Origin: Vibrio splendidus
GTDB taxonomy: Bacteria > Pseudomonadota > Gammaproteobacteria > Enterobacterales > Vibrionaceae
DNA: 64,000 bases
Direction of reading: 5' to 3'
NCBI RefSeq assembly: GCF_003345295.1
Contig: NZ_CP031055.1
Span: forward strand, 1,922,001 to 1,986,000
The first letter of the stretch is position 1, and every line of letters starts with the position of its first letter. Below are positions 43,690 to 51,522 of the stretch, one piece after another. The notes beneath the pieces are model-generated. The model did not search any database and was not told where the DNA came from. It was given only the letters and a program-made list of their open reading frames with translations. A program made the position numbers and the translations under genes.

Positions 43690-45090
43690 TCAAAGCACTC
43701 TGATTTGGTATTCATTAAGTACATCAACTTTCGAGCGGTAGTTTGGCTGATGGGTACGTAACAAAGGCTCAATGTCTTGAACTAGATCACTTGCGTCACT
43801 AAGCGACCTTAACTGAATAACAATATTGCCACCCTGTTGACTTGATTTAATATCAGAAACCCCATTCATATCACCAATCAGACGGTAAAGTTGCCCCTGT
43901 TTGCCTGCGGCTTTCTGTGAAAAAATAAGTTCTCGAATAGGCCCACCACGACTTGCCATTATTTGCACCGACGATTGAAGTTCACGCTTTAGGGCAATTT
44001 GATTACCTTCAACAGCCAGGTGAACAGCTGCAAGTTCATTGAGCATGCCCGCTTTGTTCGGCAACGTCATGAAAGTCGGGTCGTTGTGCCAACTACCATA
44101 ACGGTTGCCAGCACGATCGATTACGGTTGCCGATAGATCAAGCTGAAGACCAGAAGACGTCACTTTTTGGGTTTCTTGAACATCAAGAATGACACTAGAT
44201 TGCGCCGGGTTCGAAGCAAGATCAAAGCCCATCTCTGCGAGTGCATTTGAAAATGTATTTTTTACGACTGGGAGATCTGCATCAACATAGATTGAAGGTT
44301 GGCCAAGGCTTTTTATCAATCTTGCTATTTTCGCTTCCATCTTCTGTCGTTCAACAAACACATCAAGCGTAACGGTTACAGAACCGTTAGGTTTTTCCTG
44401 ATAAGAAATTTCATTCCAACTGGAAATCATGCCTTGAGGTTCCATCGAAAGTGATTGCATTGCGATTTCTTGCAAATCGAAATCATTACTGCTTTCTGTT
44501 CCTGACAGGGTATCGTAAGACTTTTGCATGTGACCAGAATGGACCATAGCGCCAAGTACCTGACTAATAGCGCGTTTGAAGGCGTCTTGTTCCGCCGCTT
44601 GCCTTGCACTCAATGCCAATTTGTTACTTTCGCGGCCTTCACCAACAACCACGACAGACATAACCGGTGAGTCATCCCATTCAATACCGTCGTCAATATT
44701 GGCAAACCCAGTATTAAGTTCTGGTGCTAGACGCACTGTTACACAAGTATCATCCCCTTGAATTTCAGGTGCACTGAAGTCGGCATTGATATCACCAGCA
44801 ATAATGCTTGTTAGCAGTAAATCTCGGCTCTCTTGATCAAATTGTTCCTCAACTAGCGCACTATCTTCAGCTGAAAAAGAAACTGAGATTTTACCCTGCA
44901 AAAACAAGCGAAGATTATTTAAACCGTCAGCTTTTGCTGACTCAATGGCCATTGCCCCTCGACCATATGCACATCCATGCTCAATAAGAGCCAACGTAGG
45001 CTGACTCTTATCTAATTCCAGTGCAGGAACGGACATACATACAAATAGGGTACTAATGACAAAGCTTTTACTTAGCCTTTTGCCGCCCAT
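43690..45090 (-). CDS. FlgT/LPP20-like large periplasmic protein
   Basis: 466 aa with a signal-like N-terminus (KSFVISTLFVCMSVPALE). Two copies of an LPP20-like helix pattern are visible: HGCAYGRGAMAIESAKADGLNNLRLFLQ near residue 38 and VVVGEGRESNKLALSARQAAEQDAFKRAISQVLGAMV near residue 145. The C-terminal half (about 260-400) has a strand-helix layout that could be a FlgT-middle/CsgG-like domain. The start overlaps the preceding gene by 19 bases. FlgT relatedness is inference from the layout; the protein could represent a new family. Confidence 0.72.
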   Translation of the reverse strand: MGGKRLSKSFVISTLFVCMSVPALELDKSQPTLALIEHGCAYGRGAMAIESAKADGLNNLRLFLQGKISVSFSAEDSALVEEQFDQESRDLLLTSIIAGDINADFSAPEIQGDDTCVTVRLAPELNTGFANIDDGIEWDDSPVMSVVVVGEGRESNKLALSARQAAEQDAFKRAISQVLGAMVHSGHMQKSYDTLSGTESSNDFDLQEIAMQSLSMEPQGMISSWNEISYQEKPNGSVTVTLDVFVERQKMEAKIARLIKSLGQPSIYVDADLPVVKNTFSNALAEMGFDLASNPAQSSVILDVQETQKVTSSGLQLDLSATVIDRAGNRYGSWHNDPTFMTLPNKAGMLNELAAVHLAVEGNQIALKRELQSSVQIMASRGGPIRELIFSQKAAGKQGQLYRLIGDMNGVSDIKSSQQGGNIVIQLRSLSDASDLVQDIEPLLRTHQPNYRSKVDVLNEYQIRVL

Positions 45091-46250
45091 GTACTGCGCT
45101 CCTTCATGAATTCCATAGGAACCCCAACACTTACAGCGAAAATGCGACGTTGACGATCAGGGCGATAAATCCCGTCTTCAGCAATGTCTTTCACTTCGTC
45201 GGCTATACTGCTGTCTTTCCAGCGAACAATCTTCCCTTGGGCACTTTGTTGACTTGGGTTAACAGTAGCAACACCAATAGGTTCAACAAAACCTGCGCTG
45301 TATTCAAATATAACCATGGTCTCATTAGGCAATACACCTGCGTTTTGGCCGCGGTCTAATGAAATTCGGTCGCCTTTAATACCCACAACCTGAGCGGTAG
45401 CCGGCATTTCTTTGAGCAAACGCGTTAACATAATATCGAAGCCGCGTGATGACATTTCATTAAGAACGGCATCAACATCTTTACCACTGGTGTAGTTAAA
45501 ACCTCGATAATAATCGCCATTTGCTATCACTGTGGTGTAACTGTCTTTATCGCGTACATCGAAGTTAGAAACACGTATCTTACCGATATTCGGATAGCTC
45601 AATTTTTCACGTGTATATGGATCAATCACACCTGTCGTCATTTCCATTGACGTTTGGAACAAAGACTGGGTTGAACCGAACAACATGTCAGCTGTTTTGA
45701 GTACATCGACTTTCATAATGTAATCGGTAGACAACTTGCCGCGACTTCCTGCCTTTTTAGCTACGTTTACCGCGCCTTCGTCTATCAGAATTTCTTCCAT
45801 CGCAGTGTTAACAGCATCGGTATCACGCGTCAAAATGCGGAAGCGGTTAACGCCTGCAAACTGGTTTTCTAAAGTATTCTCTAACGCTTTGGTTTGGAAT
45901 TTACTGATGCTTGAGTGCATGGAATTAAAAACATCAGCAGATTTTCCCTGAAGATTTTCATTCACATCCGTTTTCACATCACCAAAATACAAACGAATTG
46001 TTTTTTTCGCGAGTGGACAACGAGTGTCTTTTTCTTCTGCTTCATAGGTACAGAATTGAAGACCTTGGGTATTGAAGTACGCTGGTACTTCAATATCCTC
46101 ACTGCTAAATTCGTGTGCTGATTTGCCGATAACCAGCGATGAATTTCCCGCATTACTTTCGACAGAATACGTTTGGCTACCTTGGTTACTCTGACAACCC
46201 GTTAGTGTAATTGCAGCAGTAACTAAACCGGCAATTCGAGAAAATTTCAT
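45072..46250 (-). CDS. CsgG/FlgT_C-like lipoprotein
   Basis: 392 aa. Lipoprotein signal with LTGC, the lipidated Cys at 19. The middle part resembles a CsgG-type subunit (KTIRLYFGDVKTDV, ALENTLENQFAGVNRFRILTRDTDAVNTAMEEI, KLSTDYIMKVDVLKT). The C-terminal part, VVGIKGDRISLDRGQNAGVLPNETMVIFEYSAGFVEPIGVATV, matches the FlgT C-terminal domain pattern. The start overlaps the preceding gene's stop (TAATG). An outer-membrane or periplasmic ring or secretion component is the natural inference; it is not one of the standard csg genes. Confidence 0.75.
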   Translation of the reverse strand: MKFSRIAGLVTAAITLTGCQSNQGSQTYSVESNAGNSSLVIGKSAHEFSSEDIEVPAYFNTQGLQFCTYEAEEKDTRCPLAKKTIRLYFGDVKTDVNENLQGKSADVFNSMHSSISKFQTKALENTLENQFAGVNRFRILTRDTDAVNTAMEEILIDEGAVNVAKKAGSRGKLSTDYIMKVDVLKTADMLFGSTQSLFQTSMEMTTGVIDPYTREKLSYPNIGKIRVSNFDVRDKDSYTTVIANGDYYRGFNYTSGKDVDAVLNEMSSRGFDIMLTRLLKEMPATAQVVGIKGDRISLDRGQNAGVLPNETMVIFEYSAGFVEPIGVATVNPSQQSAQGKIVRWKDSSIADEVKDIAEDGIYRPDRQRRIFAVSVGVPMEFMKERSTWAAKG

Positions 46251-46966
46251 TATGATTTCACTTTGTCAGCAACAACTTTATCTAGGTTCTCAAGTTGTTC
46301 GATAGTGTTTTTATCCATAGAAATAAGTGAGTTGGCATCTAATGCAAGTAGCGAGCGAGCTTCCATCTCATGGTAAGCTTCAACTACGGGTACCGTTTCC
46401 TCTTCGCTTGCTTCACCTTCTTTCTCGCTTGAGACTGCTGCAAAAAAGCTATCCATTGCGCCACCCGCAGAATCATGCGCAAGTGCCGATGCATGTTGAG
46501 ATGCAATGTAAGTTAGTTCAGCCGCTTGAACGGCGATATCTGCCGCCAGTTTTAAGTTTTTCTGGAAGATTTCGTCAGAGGCTTTTTTGTAAGCTTCTAC
46601 TTGAGGGGTAATCATTTTATTTGTAGGTTTGCCTTCATCGAATTCGCTCATTGCAACACGAAGTTCTTCATCAGACTTATCCGCGTTTACTGCTAGGAAA
46701 CCAGCAACATCACCATGTTTAGAAGCAAGAGTGCGGTAGTCGTTAAACACTGAACATTGGCGCTCTTGCAGCGACACCATTACTTTTGATGCTTTATCAA
46801 CGGCGAATGATACAGGTGTGAACTCTGTACCTAGTTCTTTACAGTTCTGAGTAAGTTCCTTGCTTGTAGCTTCGCGGTCTACGGTTGCTGATTCCATACC
46901 TGGAATTGATGAACAACCAGCCATCACTGATACGACTAAACCTGCAAGGATTGTTTTCTTAAGCAT
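46250..46966 (-). CDS. Helical lipoprotein of unknown function
   Basis: 238 aa. Lipoprotein signal MLKKTILAGLVVSVMAGC, Cys18. The mature part is mostly alpha-helical and acidic, with two isolated Cys (NCKELGTEF and QCSVFNDYRTLASKHG). No family recognised. It is followed directly by the CsgG/FlgT_C-like gene (TAATG overlap) and preceded by the LPP20-like gene with an 11-base gap, so it belongs to the same operon. Confidence 0.75.
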   Translation of the reverse strand: MLKKTILAGLVVSVMAGCSSIPGMESATVDREATSKELTQNCKELGTEFTPVSFAVDKASKVMVSLQERQCSVFNDYRTLASKHGDVAGFLAVNADKSDEELRVAMSEFDEGKPTNKMITPQVEAYKKASDEIFQKNLKLAADIAVQAAELTYIASQHASALAHDSAGGAMDSFFAAVSSEKEGEASEEETVPVVEAYHEMEARSLLALDANSLISMDKNTIEQLENLDKVVADKVKS

Positions 46967-46977
46967 TTTGAGAACCT

Positions 46978-47922
46978 TTAATTCAAGAGAGTATAAATAG
47001 AGTTTTTATTAAGAATTTTTGTTATTTTCGTATGAGCAGCATCAAGTGCTTTCTCTTTACTAGTCGAAGACTTTCCTATCTCCGATAAAACCTTTTGGCT
47101 AACCGCCACATTGGGATTTCTAGCTTCAAAGACTTGTAGTATTAGATCTTGCTTAGCAATGTAAGTGTTGTTTTTTTTGCCTTGTCTTACATTACCTTTG
47201 ATATAAACAATGATGTCGCCTTGCGAAGTCGCTCCTATGTTTTGAGTGAGCAAAGCTTTCGTTTGTGTGGAATACATATCTGAAGTAGAACGGATAGAAA
47301 CACTGAAATTTTGAATACGTTTAATTACATTTCTTTCGAGAACAAGTTGTGGTTCATAGAATTTTTTTGCAACATCATGATCTAACGATGACAACACTAA
47401 TAGTGATTCTCTATTACTCTGCAATAAGGTATGAGCTTTGTTCGTGAATACAGCTCCTTTCCAGTCGCTTTCTTGGGAAGTTAAATATTGTTGAGCGATC
47501 TGGTGGTTCTTATCAATATCAATTGACAACTGATCAACCCACACATCCACGTCAACTCTAAATAGGTAGTTACACCCAGAAACATCACATTGTGATGTCA
47601 TTACTTCCATATTTGAAATGCTGATAGGTACCGAAGTGATTTCAGATTTAGTACTGATTACTTGACCATATTTATCGTGAGTTCCAACCAATTCGCCGTT
47701 TTTTATTTCTGTTGTGGTTTCGGATATCATGGAGGTATTCTCAGATGCCTGCACAGTGCTATTTACCCGAAAAGCTAGATTTTCTTTCGCATCGATCGTT
47801 GCTTCTGATTTGTTTTTACCAATACCTTCTACTTCCCAATAAGATTGAGCGAAAACTGGGTTCGATAAGCAAAAGAAGCAACAAGTGATTAACAGTTTGA
47901 ATGTAATATTATTTGTCTTCAC
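46978..47922 (-). CDS. LPP20-like exported protein, first gene of the cluster
   Basis: About 314 aa from the GTG at 47920-47922, which has GGTGG seven bases upstream; an ATG at 47956-47958 would add 12 residues before the signal. Signal peptide to FAQS near residue 26. An N-terminal LPP20-type domain (YWEVEGIGKNKSEATIDAKENLAFRVNSTVQ) is followed by a paired-Cys segment (TSQCDVSGCNY). The C-terminus ends EKALDAAHTKITKILNKNS. It opens a leftward run of exported proteins. Confidence 0.78.
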   Translation of the reverse strand: MKTNNITFKLLITCCFFCLSNPVFAQSYWEVEGIGKNKSEATIDAKENLAFRVNSTVQASENTSMISETTTEIKNGELVGTHDKYGQVISTKSEITSVPISISNMEVMTSQCDVSGCNYLFRVDVDVWVDQLSIDIDKNHQIAQQYLTSQESDWKGAVFTNKAHTLLQSNRESLLVLSSLDHDVAKKFYEPQLVLERNVIKRIQNFSVSIRSTSDMYSTQTKALLTQNIGATSQGDIIVYIKGNVRQGKKNNTYIAKQDLILQVFEARNPNVAVSQKVLSEIGKSSTSKEKALDAAHTKITKILNKNSIYTLLN

Positions 47923-48568
47923 GTGACGTCCACCAAAGTTTGTTGTCGCATGGTACAAAATTAGTTTTTTTCAATCAATCAGATATACATATGGTTGAAG
48001 TGAAGATATGTGCGTCATACTCATCACTTCAGGCAGAGAAAATGTGACATCAGTTCCAAGTGTCAACATTTCGACTCCTATATACCCCAATGCTTGAAGG
48101 GCTATTGCATGGTGATTCTGGATTAGAAGTCAAAATAATGACACCGTCAATTTACTAAATATATATAGGTTATATTGAGTTTTAATATTTATCATAATTG
48201 TGAGCTAATACCCGTTTTAAAGCATTTTCATATTGTTTTAATTATATATAGGTAGAGAAAATAATTGGTTTCTAATCTAATTCATTTAACCCTCCCCATA
48301 TATATTGTGCAATATTTAGACTCCAACACTGATTTCTAACCTTGAAACTTTCTAATCATCAAGAAAAATAAGTTCGATAATCATACAAAAAATAGAGTTC
48401 ACTTTGATGGGTTAAACTAAAAAGACATTATACTGATAGAGCTATCAATATAATTCGATAGGGCTTCTGAACTAACAGGAAATAGGTTAATATTTAATCT
48501 TAGATTAAATAAATATAACTTTAATAAGAAGATAATAAACCGTTAATAATTTAATCCTTGAATGCAAT

Positions 48569-48587
48569 ATGATGTCTTTGACATCAT
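48569..48587. promoter_or_regulatory. Perfect palindrome in the AT-rich region
   Basis: ATGATGTC-ttt-GACATCAT has perfect 8-base arms around a 3-base centre, typical of a dimeric regulator site. It is about 650 bases upstream of the cluster's first gene and 500 bases from gltS, so the target is unclear. Confidence 0.45.
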
Positions 48588-48778
48588 TGAACGAGCATTA
48601 ATTACAAGTCGAATTTTAGACTAATTAACAGGGATTTAAATCAACGTACACTCTGTCAGTGGTTGGGGATATTACTTTAGGGTTGATGAGAAGATCAGTG
48701 AAGGAAGAAATATTATAAGGTACTACAAATGACCGGTGAAAAGTTAGTTCTATATAAATCCAACGAGTATTACCATGA

Positions 48779-48859
48779 GCGTTCACGTCTAAACAGCAAT
48801 GGCTAGATGCCGTAGAAGAACTTGGCCAACTCGCTTTGAAAATTACAGCACTCAACTAG
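48779..48859 (+). pseudogene. Possible C-terminal gene remnant
   Basis: A 26-codon open stretch ends in TAG and reads AFTSKQQWLDAVEELGQLALKITALN, with amphipathic helical character and ordinary codons. It is preceded in frame by a stop (TGA at 48776) and has no start or ribosome-binding site. It may be the degraded 3' end of a lost gene. Confidence 0.3.
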
Positions 48860-49084
48860 GTACAGCGCTTATCAAGCGCTACAAAAATAATAGAGTTAGA
48901 TACACTTAGCAAAAACTAACAACAATAGTGTTTTGGTATGATATCTCTCAATTTAACCTGACCAACAACGTTCCATTGAACCTAGCATTATCAACAAATG
49001 CGGCAGGTTACAATATTAAATCACTAGTAGCTTACTCTATTGAGCAAACTACTAATCATCTAGTTTGTGAAGCAACGGCTTCAC

Positions 49085-50299
49085 CTACATCCCAACAAAG
49101 AAACTGATCACTAGCGCGTTGATCAAATCAACAAAGAAACCACACACTAATGGCACCACAATGAACGCTTGTGGGCTTGCGCCATAGCGGTGGGTTACAG
49201 CTGTCATATTCACAATGGCTGTTGCGGTCGAGCCTAGAGTGATACCACCGAAGCCTGAACATATCACCACAGAATCGTAGTTTCTTCCCATCAAGTAATA
49301 AACGACAAAGATGGTAAACAACAGCGAAAGCAGGATCTGGATACTCATGACAACAGAAATATAGCCAAACAGTCCATCGAGATCCCAGATACGCAGCCCC
49401 ATCAGGGCCATGGTCAAGAACATACCTAAGCAGATGTCAGAGATCATCGCTAAGCCTTTGCGGCCTTGGGCAATTTTCTCTTGTGTACGGCGCTTCTTGA
49501 ACAATGCTCGACCAATATTTCCAATGAGGATACCGGCAATTAGGCAGCTTACGAATAACGGGAGTTTTAAGCCCATCGAATCGATAACTTCGCTCAGGCT
49601 GTAACCGAGCATCAATGTTAAGTTGAGAATCAACCACGCCCACAAGACACCGTAATGGCTCAATTCAGTGCGAGTTTCACTTTTTTGGTACGCACCAACT
49701 GTCACTTCTTCTTCATTGGATGGACTCACTTTGTGCTTGTTTAGTAGGTAGTTGGCAATTGGACCACCAATCACACACGCCGCTATCAAACCAACCGTAT
49801 TTGACGCCACACCTAGCTCTAGCGCGTTAGCAATACCAAACTCTTCCACAAACATTGGCGCCCACGCTAACGTTGTACCTACGCCACCGATTAAGCTAAC
49901 AGAGCCCGATAACAAACCAGCTTTAGGATCCATTCCAAAGCCAGAAGCTACAGCCATCCCGACCACGTTTTGCAGAACGATAAAGACGGCAGCAAGAAAC
50001 AATAGAATGAACAACGGTCGCCCACCCTTAATCAGTGTCTTAATATCCGCTTGGAGTCCGATACCAGCAAAAAAGTAGAGAAGCAAAAAGTCTCTGACAT
50101 CAAGGCTAAAGGTGATTTGGATTTCAAAAATATAGTAAAGCGCCGCTACGGTCGCAGCACAAACAAAGCCACCAATCACAGGCTCTGGTAGTGAATACTT
50201 TCTTAATACTTCAGATCGTTCAATCAAACCTTTACCGATAAACAGTAATGAAATCGCGATAGTAAAAGAGAGCATTGGAGAAACTAGGGTTTCTGTCAT
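49085..50299 (-). CDS. gltS: Sodium/glutamate symporter
   Basis: 404 aa, about 10-12 membrane helices. The two inverted halves are recognisable by GSVSLIGGVGTTLAWAP (residues about 131-147) and the equivalent SGFGGITLGSTATAIVNMTAVTHRYG (about 347-372), the ESS/GltS signature loops. It imports glutamate with Na+. The N-terminus MTETLVSPMLSFTIAISLLFIGKGLIERS is typical. Monocistronic, with an AT-rich inverted repeat just upstream. Confidence 0.93.
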   Translation of the reverse strand: MTETLVSPMLSFTIAISLLFIGKGLIERSEVLRKYSLPEPVIGGFVCAATVAALYYIFEIQITFSLDVRDFLLLYFFAGIGLQADIKTLIKGGRPLFILLFLAAVFIVLQNVVGMAVASGFGMDPKAGLLSGSVSLIGGVGTTLAWAPMFVEEFGIANALELGVASNTVGLIAACVIGGPIANYLLNKHKVSPSNEEEVTVGAYQKSETRTELSHYGVLWAWLILNLTLMLGYSLSEVIDSMGLKLPLFVSCLIAGILIGNIGRALFKKRRTQEKIAQGRKGLAMISDICLGMFLTMALMGLRIWDLDGLFGYISVVMSIQILLSLLFTIFVVYYLMGRNYDSVVICSGFGGITLGSTATAIVNMTAVTHRYGASPQAFIVVPLVCGFFVDLINALVISFFVGM

Positions 50300-50325
50300 G
50301 GGGGAATGAATTCCTAATAGTTAAA

Positions 50326-50354
50326 TTATTAATAATATTTCGTACTATTAATAA
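50326..50354. promoter_or_regulatory. AT-rich inverted repeat upstream of gltS
   Basis: TTATTAATA (50326-50334) and TATTAATAA (50346-50354) are perfect 9-base arms 11 bases apart, 27 bases before the gltS start codon. It may include promoter elements or an operator. Confidence 0.45.
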
Positions 50355-50516
50355 TCTAGATTCATGCCAAAAGATCAAGCGTTTATCGATGATAAAAACA
50401 CCAAATATGGTTCAATCTGCGACGGCATTAATAGAGGAAATAACTATAAAGGAATGATTAAAGGAACTGATACTAGGGATGGATGTAGATGAAGTGAAAT
50501 ATAGGGGCTCTAAAAC

Positions 50517-50548
50517 GAGAAAACCCCAGCATTTCTGCTAGGGTTTTG
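50517..50548 (-). terminator. Terminator after tRNA-Ser
   Basis: Read on the minus strand, AAAACCCTAGCA and TGCTGGGGTTTT form a 12-base stem with one mismatch around GAAA, followed by a T-containing tail. It lies directly downstream of the tRNA. Confidence 0.85.
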
Positions 50549-50553
50549 AATAG

Positions 50554-50644
50554 TGGTGGAAGGATGGGGATTTGAACCCCAGATACGCTATAAACGTATA
50601 CTCGCTTTCCAGGCGAGCGCCTTAAGCCACTCAGCCATCCTTCC
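50554..50644 (-). tRNA. tRNA-Ser (anticodon GGA)
   Basis: A 91-base tRNA with encoded CCA. The acceptor stem GGAAGGA pairs with TCCTTCC. The anticodon arm reads CTCGCCTGGAAAGCGAG, giving anticodon GGA. A long variable arm (TATACGTTTATAGCGTAT) and TPsiC loop GGTTCAAATCC are visible. The long variable arm and anticodon identify serine. No integrase or attachment-site duplication is seen beside it. Confidence 0.95.
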
Positions 50645-50824
50645 ACAAATTGTGTGTTAAGCTTGTCACTCAACGAGGCGCTACTTTATTGATTCTGCTT
50701 GCTTTGGTCAAGGGGCATTGTCAAAAAAAGTGCCTTTTTCAGTTTGTTCGATTACAAATTAACTCATTAGATCAAAAACAAACCAAATTTCATTCTTTCG
50801 CTGCACTTACGCTTGTTGCTTTTC

Positions 50825-51274
50825 TTATGCTTGTTGATAGTAGCCCGGAACTCGAAACCATTTACGGCACATATCTAAGAAGTAACCGTACAGCACGCCC
50901 ATACCGCATGAGATCACAGCGTTACTGGTTACAGCCGTAACGATCTGGTCGCTTGAAGCACCAACCGCCAATAAAATACCGGCATACACAGGTGACTGGA
51001 ACAACACGTAAGCTAAAAGGTCAGAAATATTCTTCATCAACGAACTTTGTGAAAGCTTTGCACCATTACGCAAGAACCAATCACGAAAAACACCATAAGG
51101 CCAAGCGATAGCAATGTTTACTGGGATAGATAACGTTCGAGAAGCGAGAGACTGCTCAAATGTCATACCAGAAATAAACACTTCTACGATCATGCCTGAA
51201 ATAAAACAGAAAACGACCATAGCAAATGTATCCGCAGCTGCGTTTCGAATACAAAATGGACCACGAGACTTCAT
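50825..51274 (-). CDS. alaE: L-alanine exporter (AlaE family)
   Basis: 149 aa, about four membrane helices. AADTFAMVVFCFISGMIVEVFISGMTFEQSLASR, VNIAIAWPYGVFRDWF, YVLFQSPVYAGILLAVGA and YGYFLDMCRKWFRVPGY match the E. coli AlaE pattern closely by memory. It exports excess L-alanine by proton exchange. It lies alone, upstream of the tRNA on the same strand. Confidence 0.92.
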   Translation of the reverse strand: MKSRGPFCIRNAAADTFAMVVFCFISGMIVEVFISGMTFEQSLASRTLSIPVNIAIAWPYGVFRDWFLRNGAKLSQSSLMKNISDLLAYVLFQSPVYAGILLAVGASSDQIVTAVTSNAVISCGMGVLYGYFLDMCRKWFRVPGYYQQA

Positions 51275-51522
51275 TGACGTTAAACCTAAAATATATCACT
51301 GCCTATTGAGTGAATTAGCAACATATAAACAAGGTGTATTTACACCCTACCAGATAATATCGCTATTAAACCATAAGATTAGCAGTCATACATTTCAAAT
51401 TAGAAATCAAGTTGTAAATTAACAACCAAAAACCACTTAAAAAGCAGTCACTTTCACCAAAAAATCACACCAAGGTCAAATAATAGACAATTCGTTATTT
51501 ACTTTCTGTAATTAAACAACAT

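Larger units (their letters stand above)
47923..49084. other. AT-rich intergenic region, no confident gene
   Basis: About 1.16 kb, strongly AT-rich between roughly 48,150 and 48,650, with repeated atatatagg-like motifs. It must contain the promoter of the LPP20/FlgT-like cluster. It holds a perfect palindrome at 48569-48587 and a coding-like fragment at 48779-48859. A 76-codon minus-strand ORF at 48625-48855 is open but has no credible protein features. The composition would suit H-NS silencing; this is inference. Confidence 0.6.

Noticed and set aside
48625..48855. 76-aa minus-strand ORF in the AT-rich region
   Set aside because: No ribosome-binding site, signal or family pattern; chance opening in a gene-poor stretch.
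50554..50644. tRNA-Ser as the integration site of a genomic island
   Set aside because: No integrase gene and no duplicated tRNA 3' end are visible on either side.
50473..50673. 66-aa minus-strand ORF
   Set aside because: It overlaps the tRNA-Ser and its terminator and is not protein-coding.
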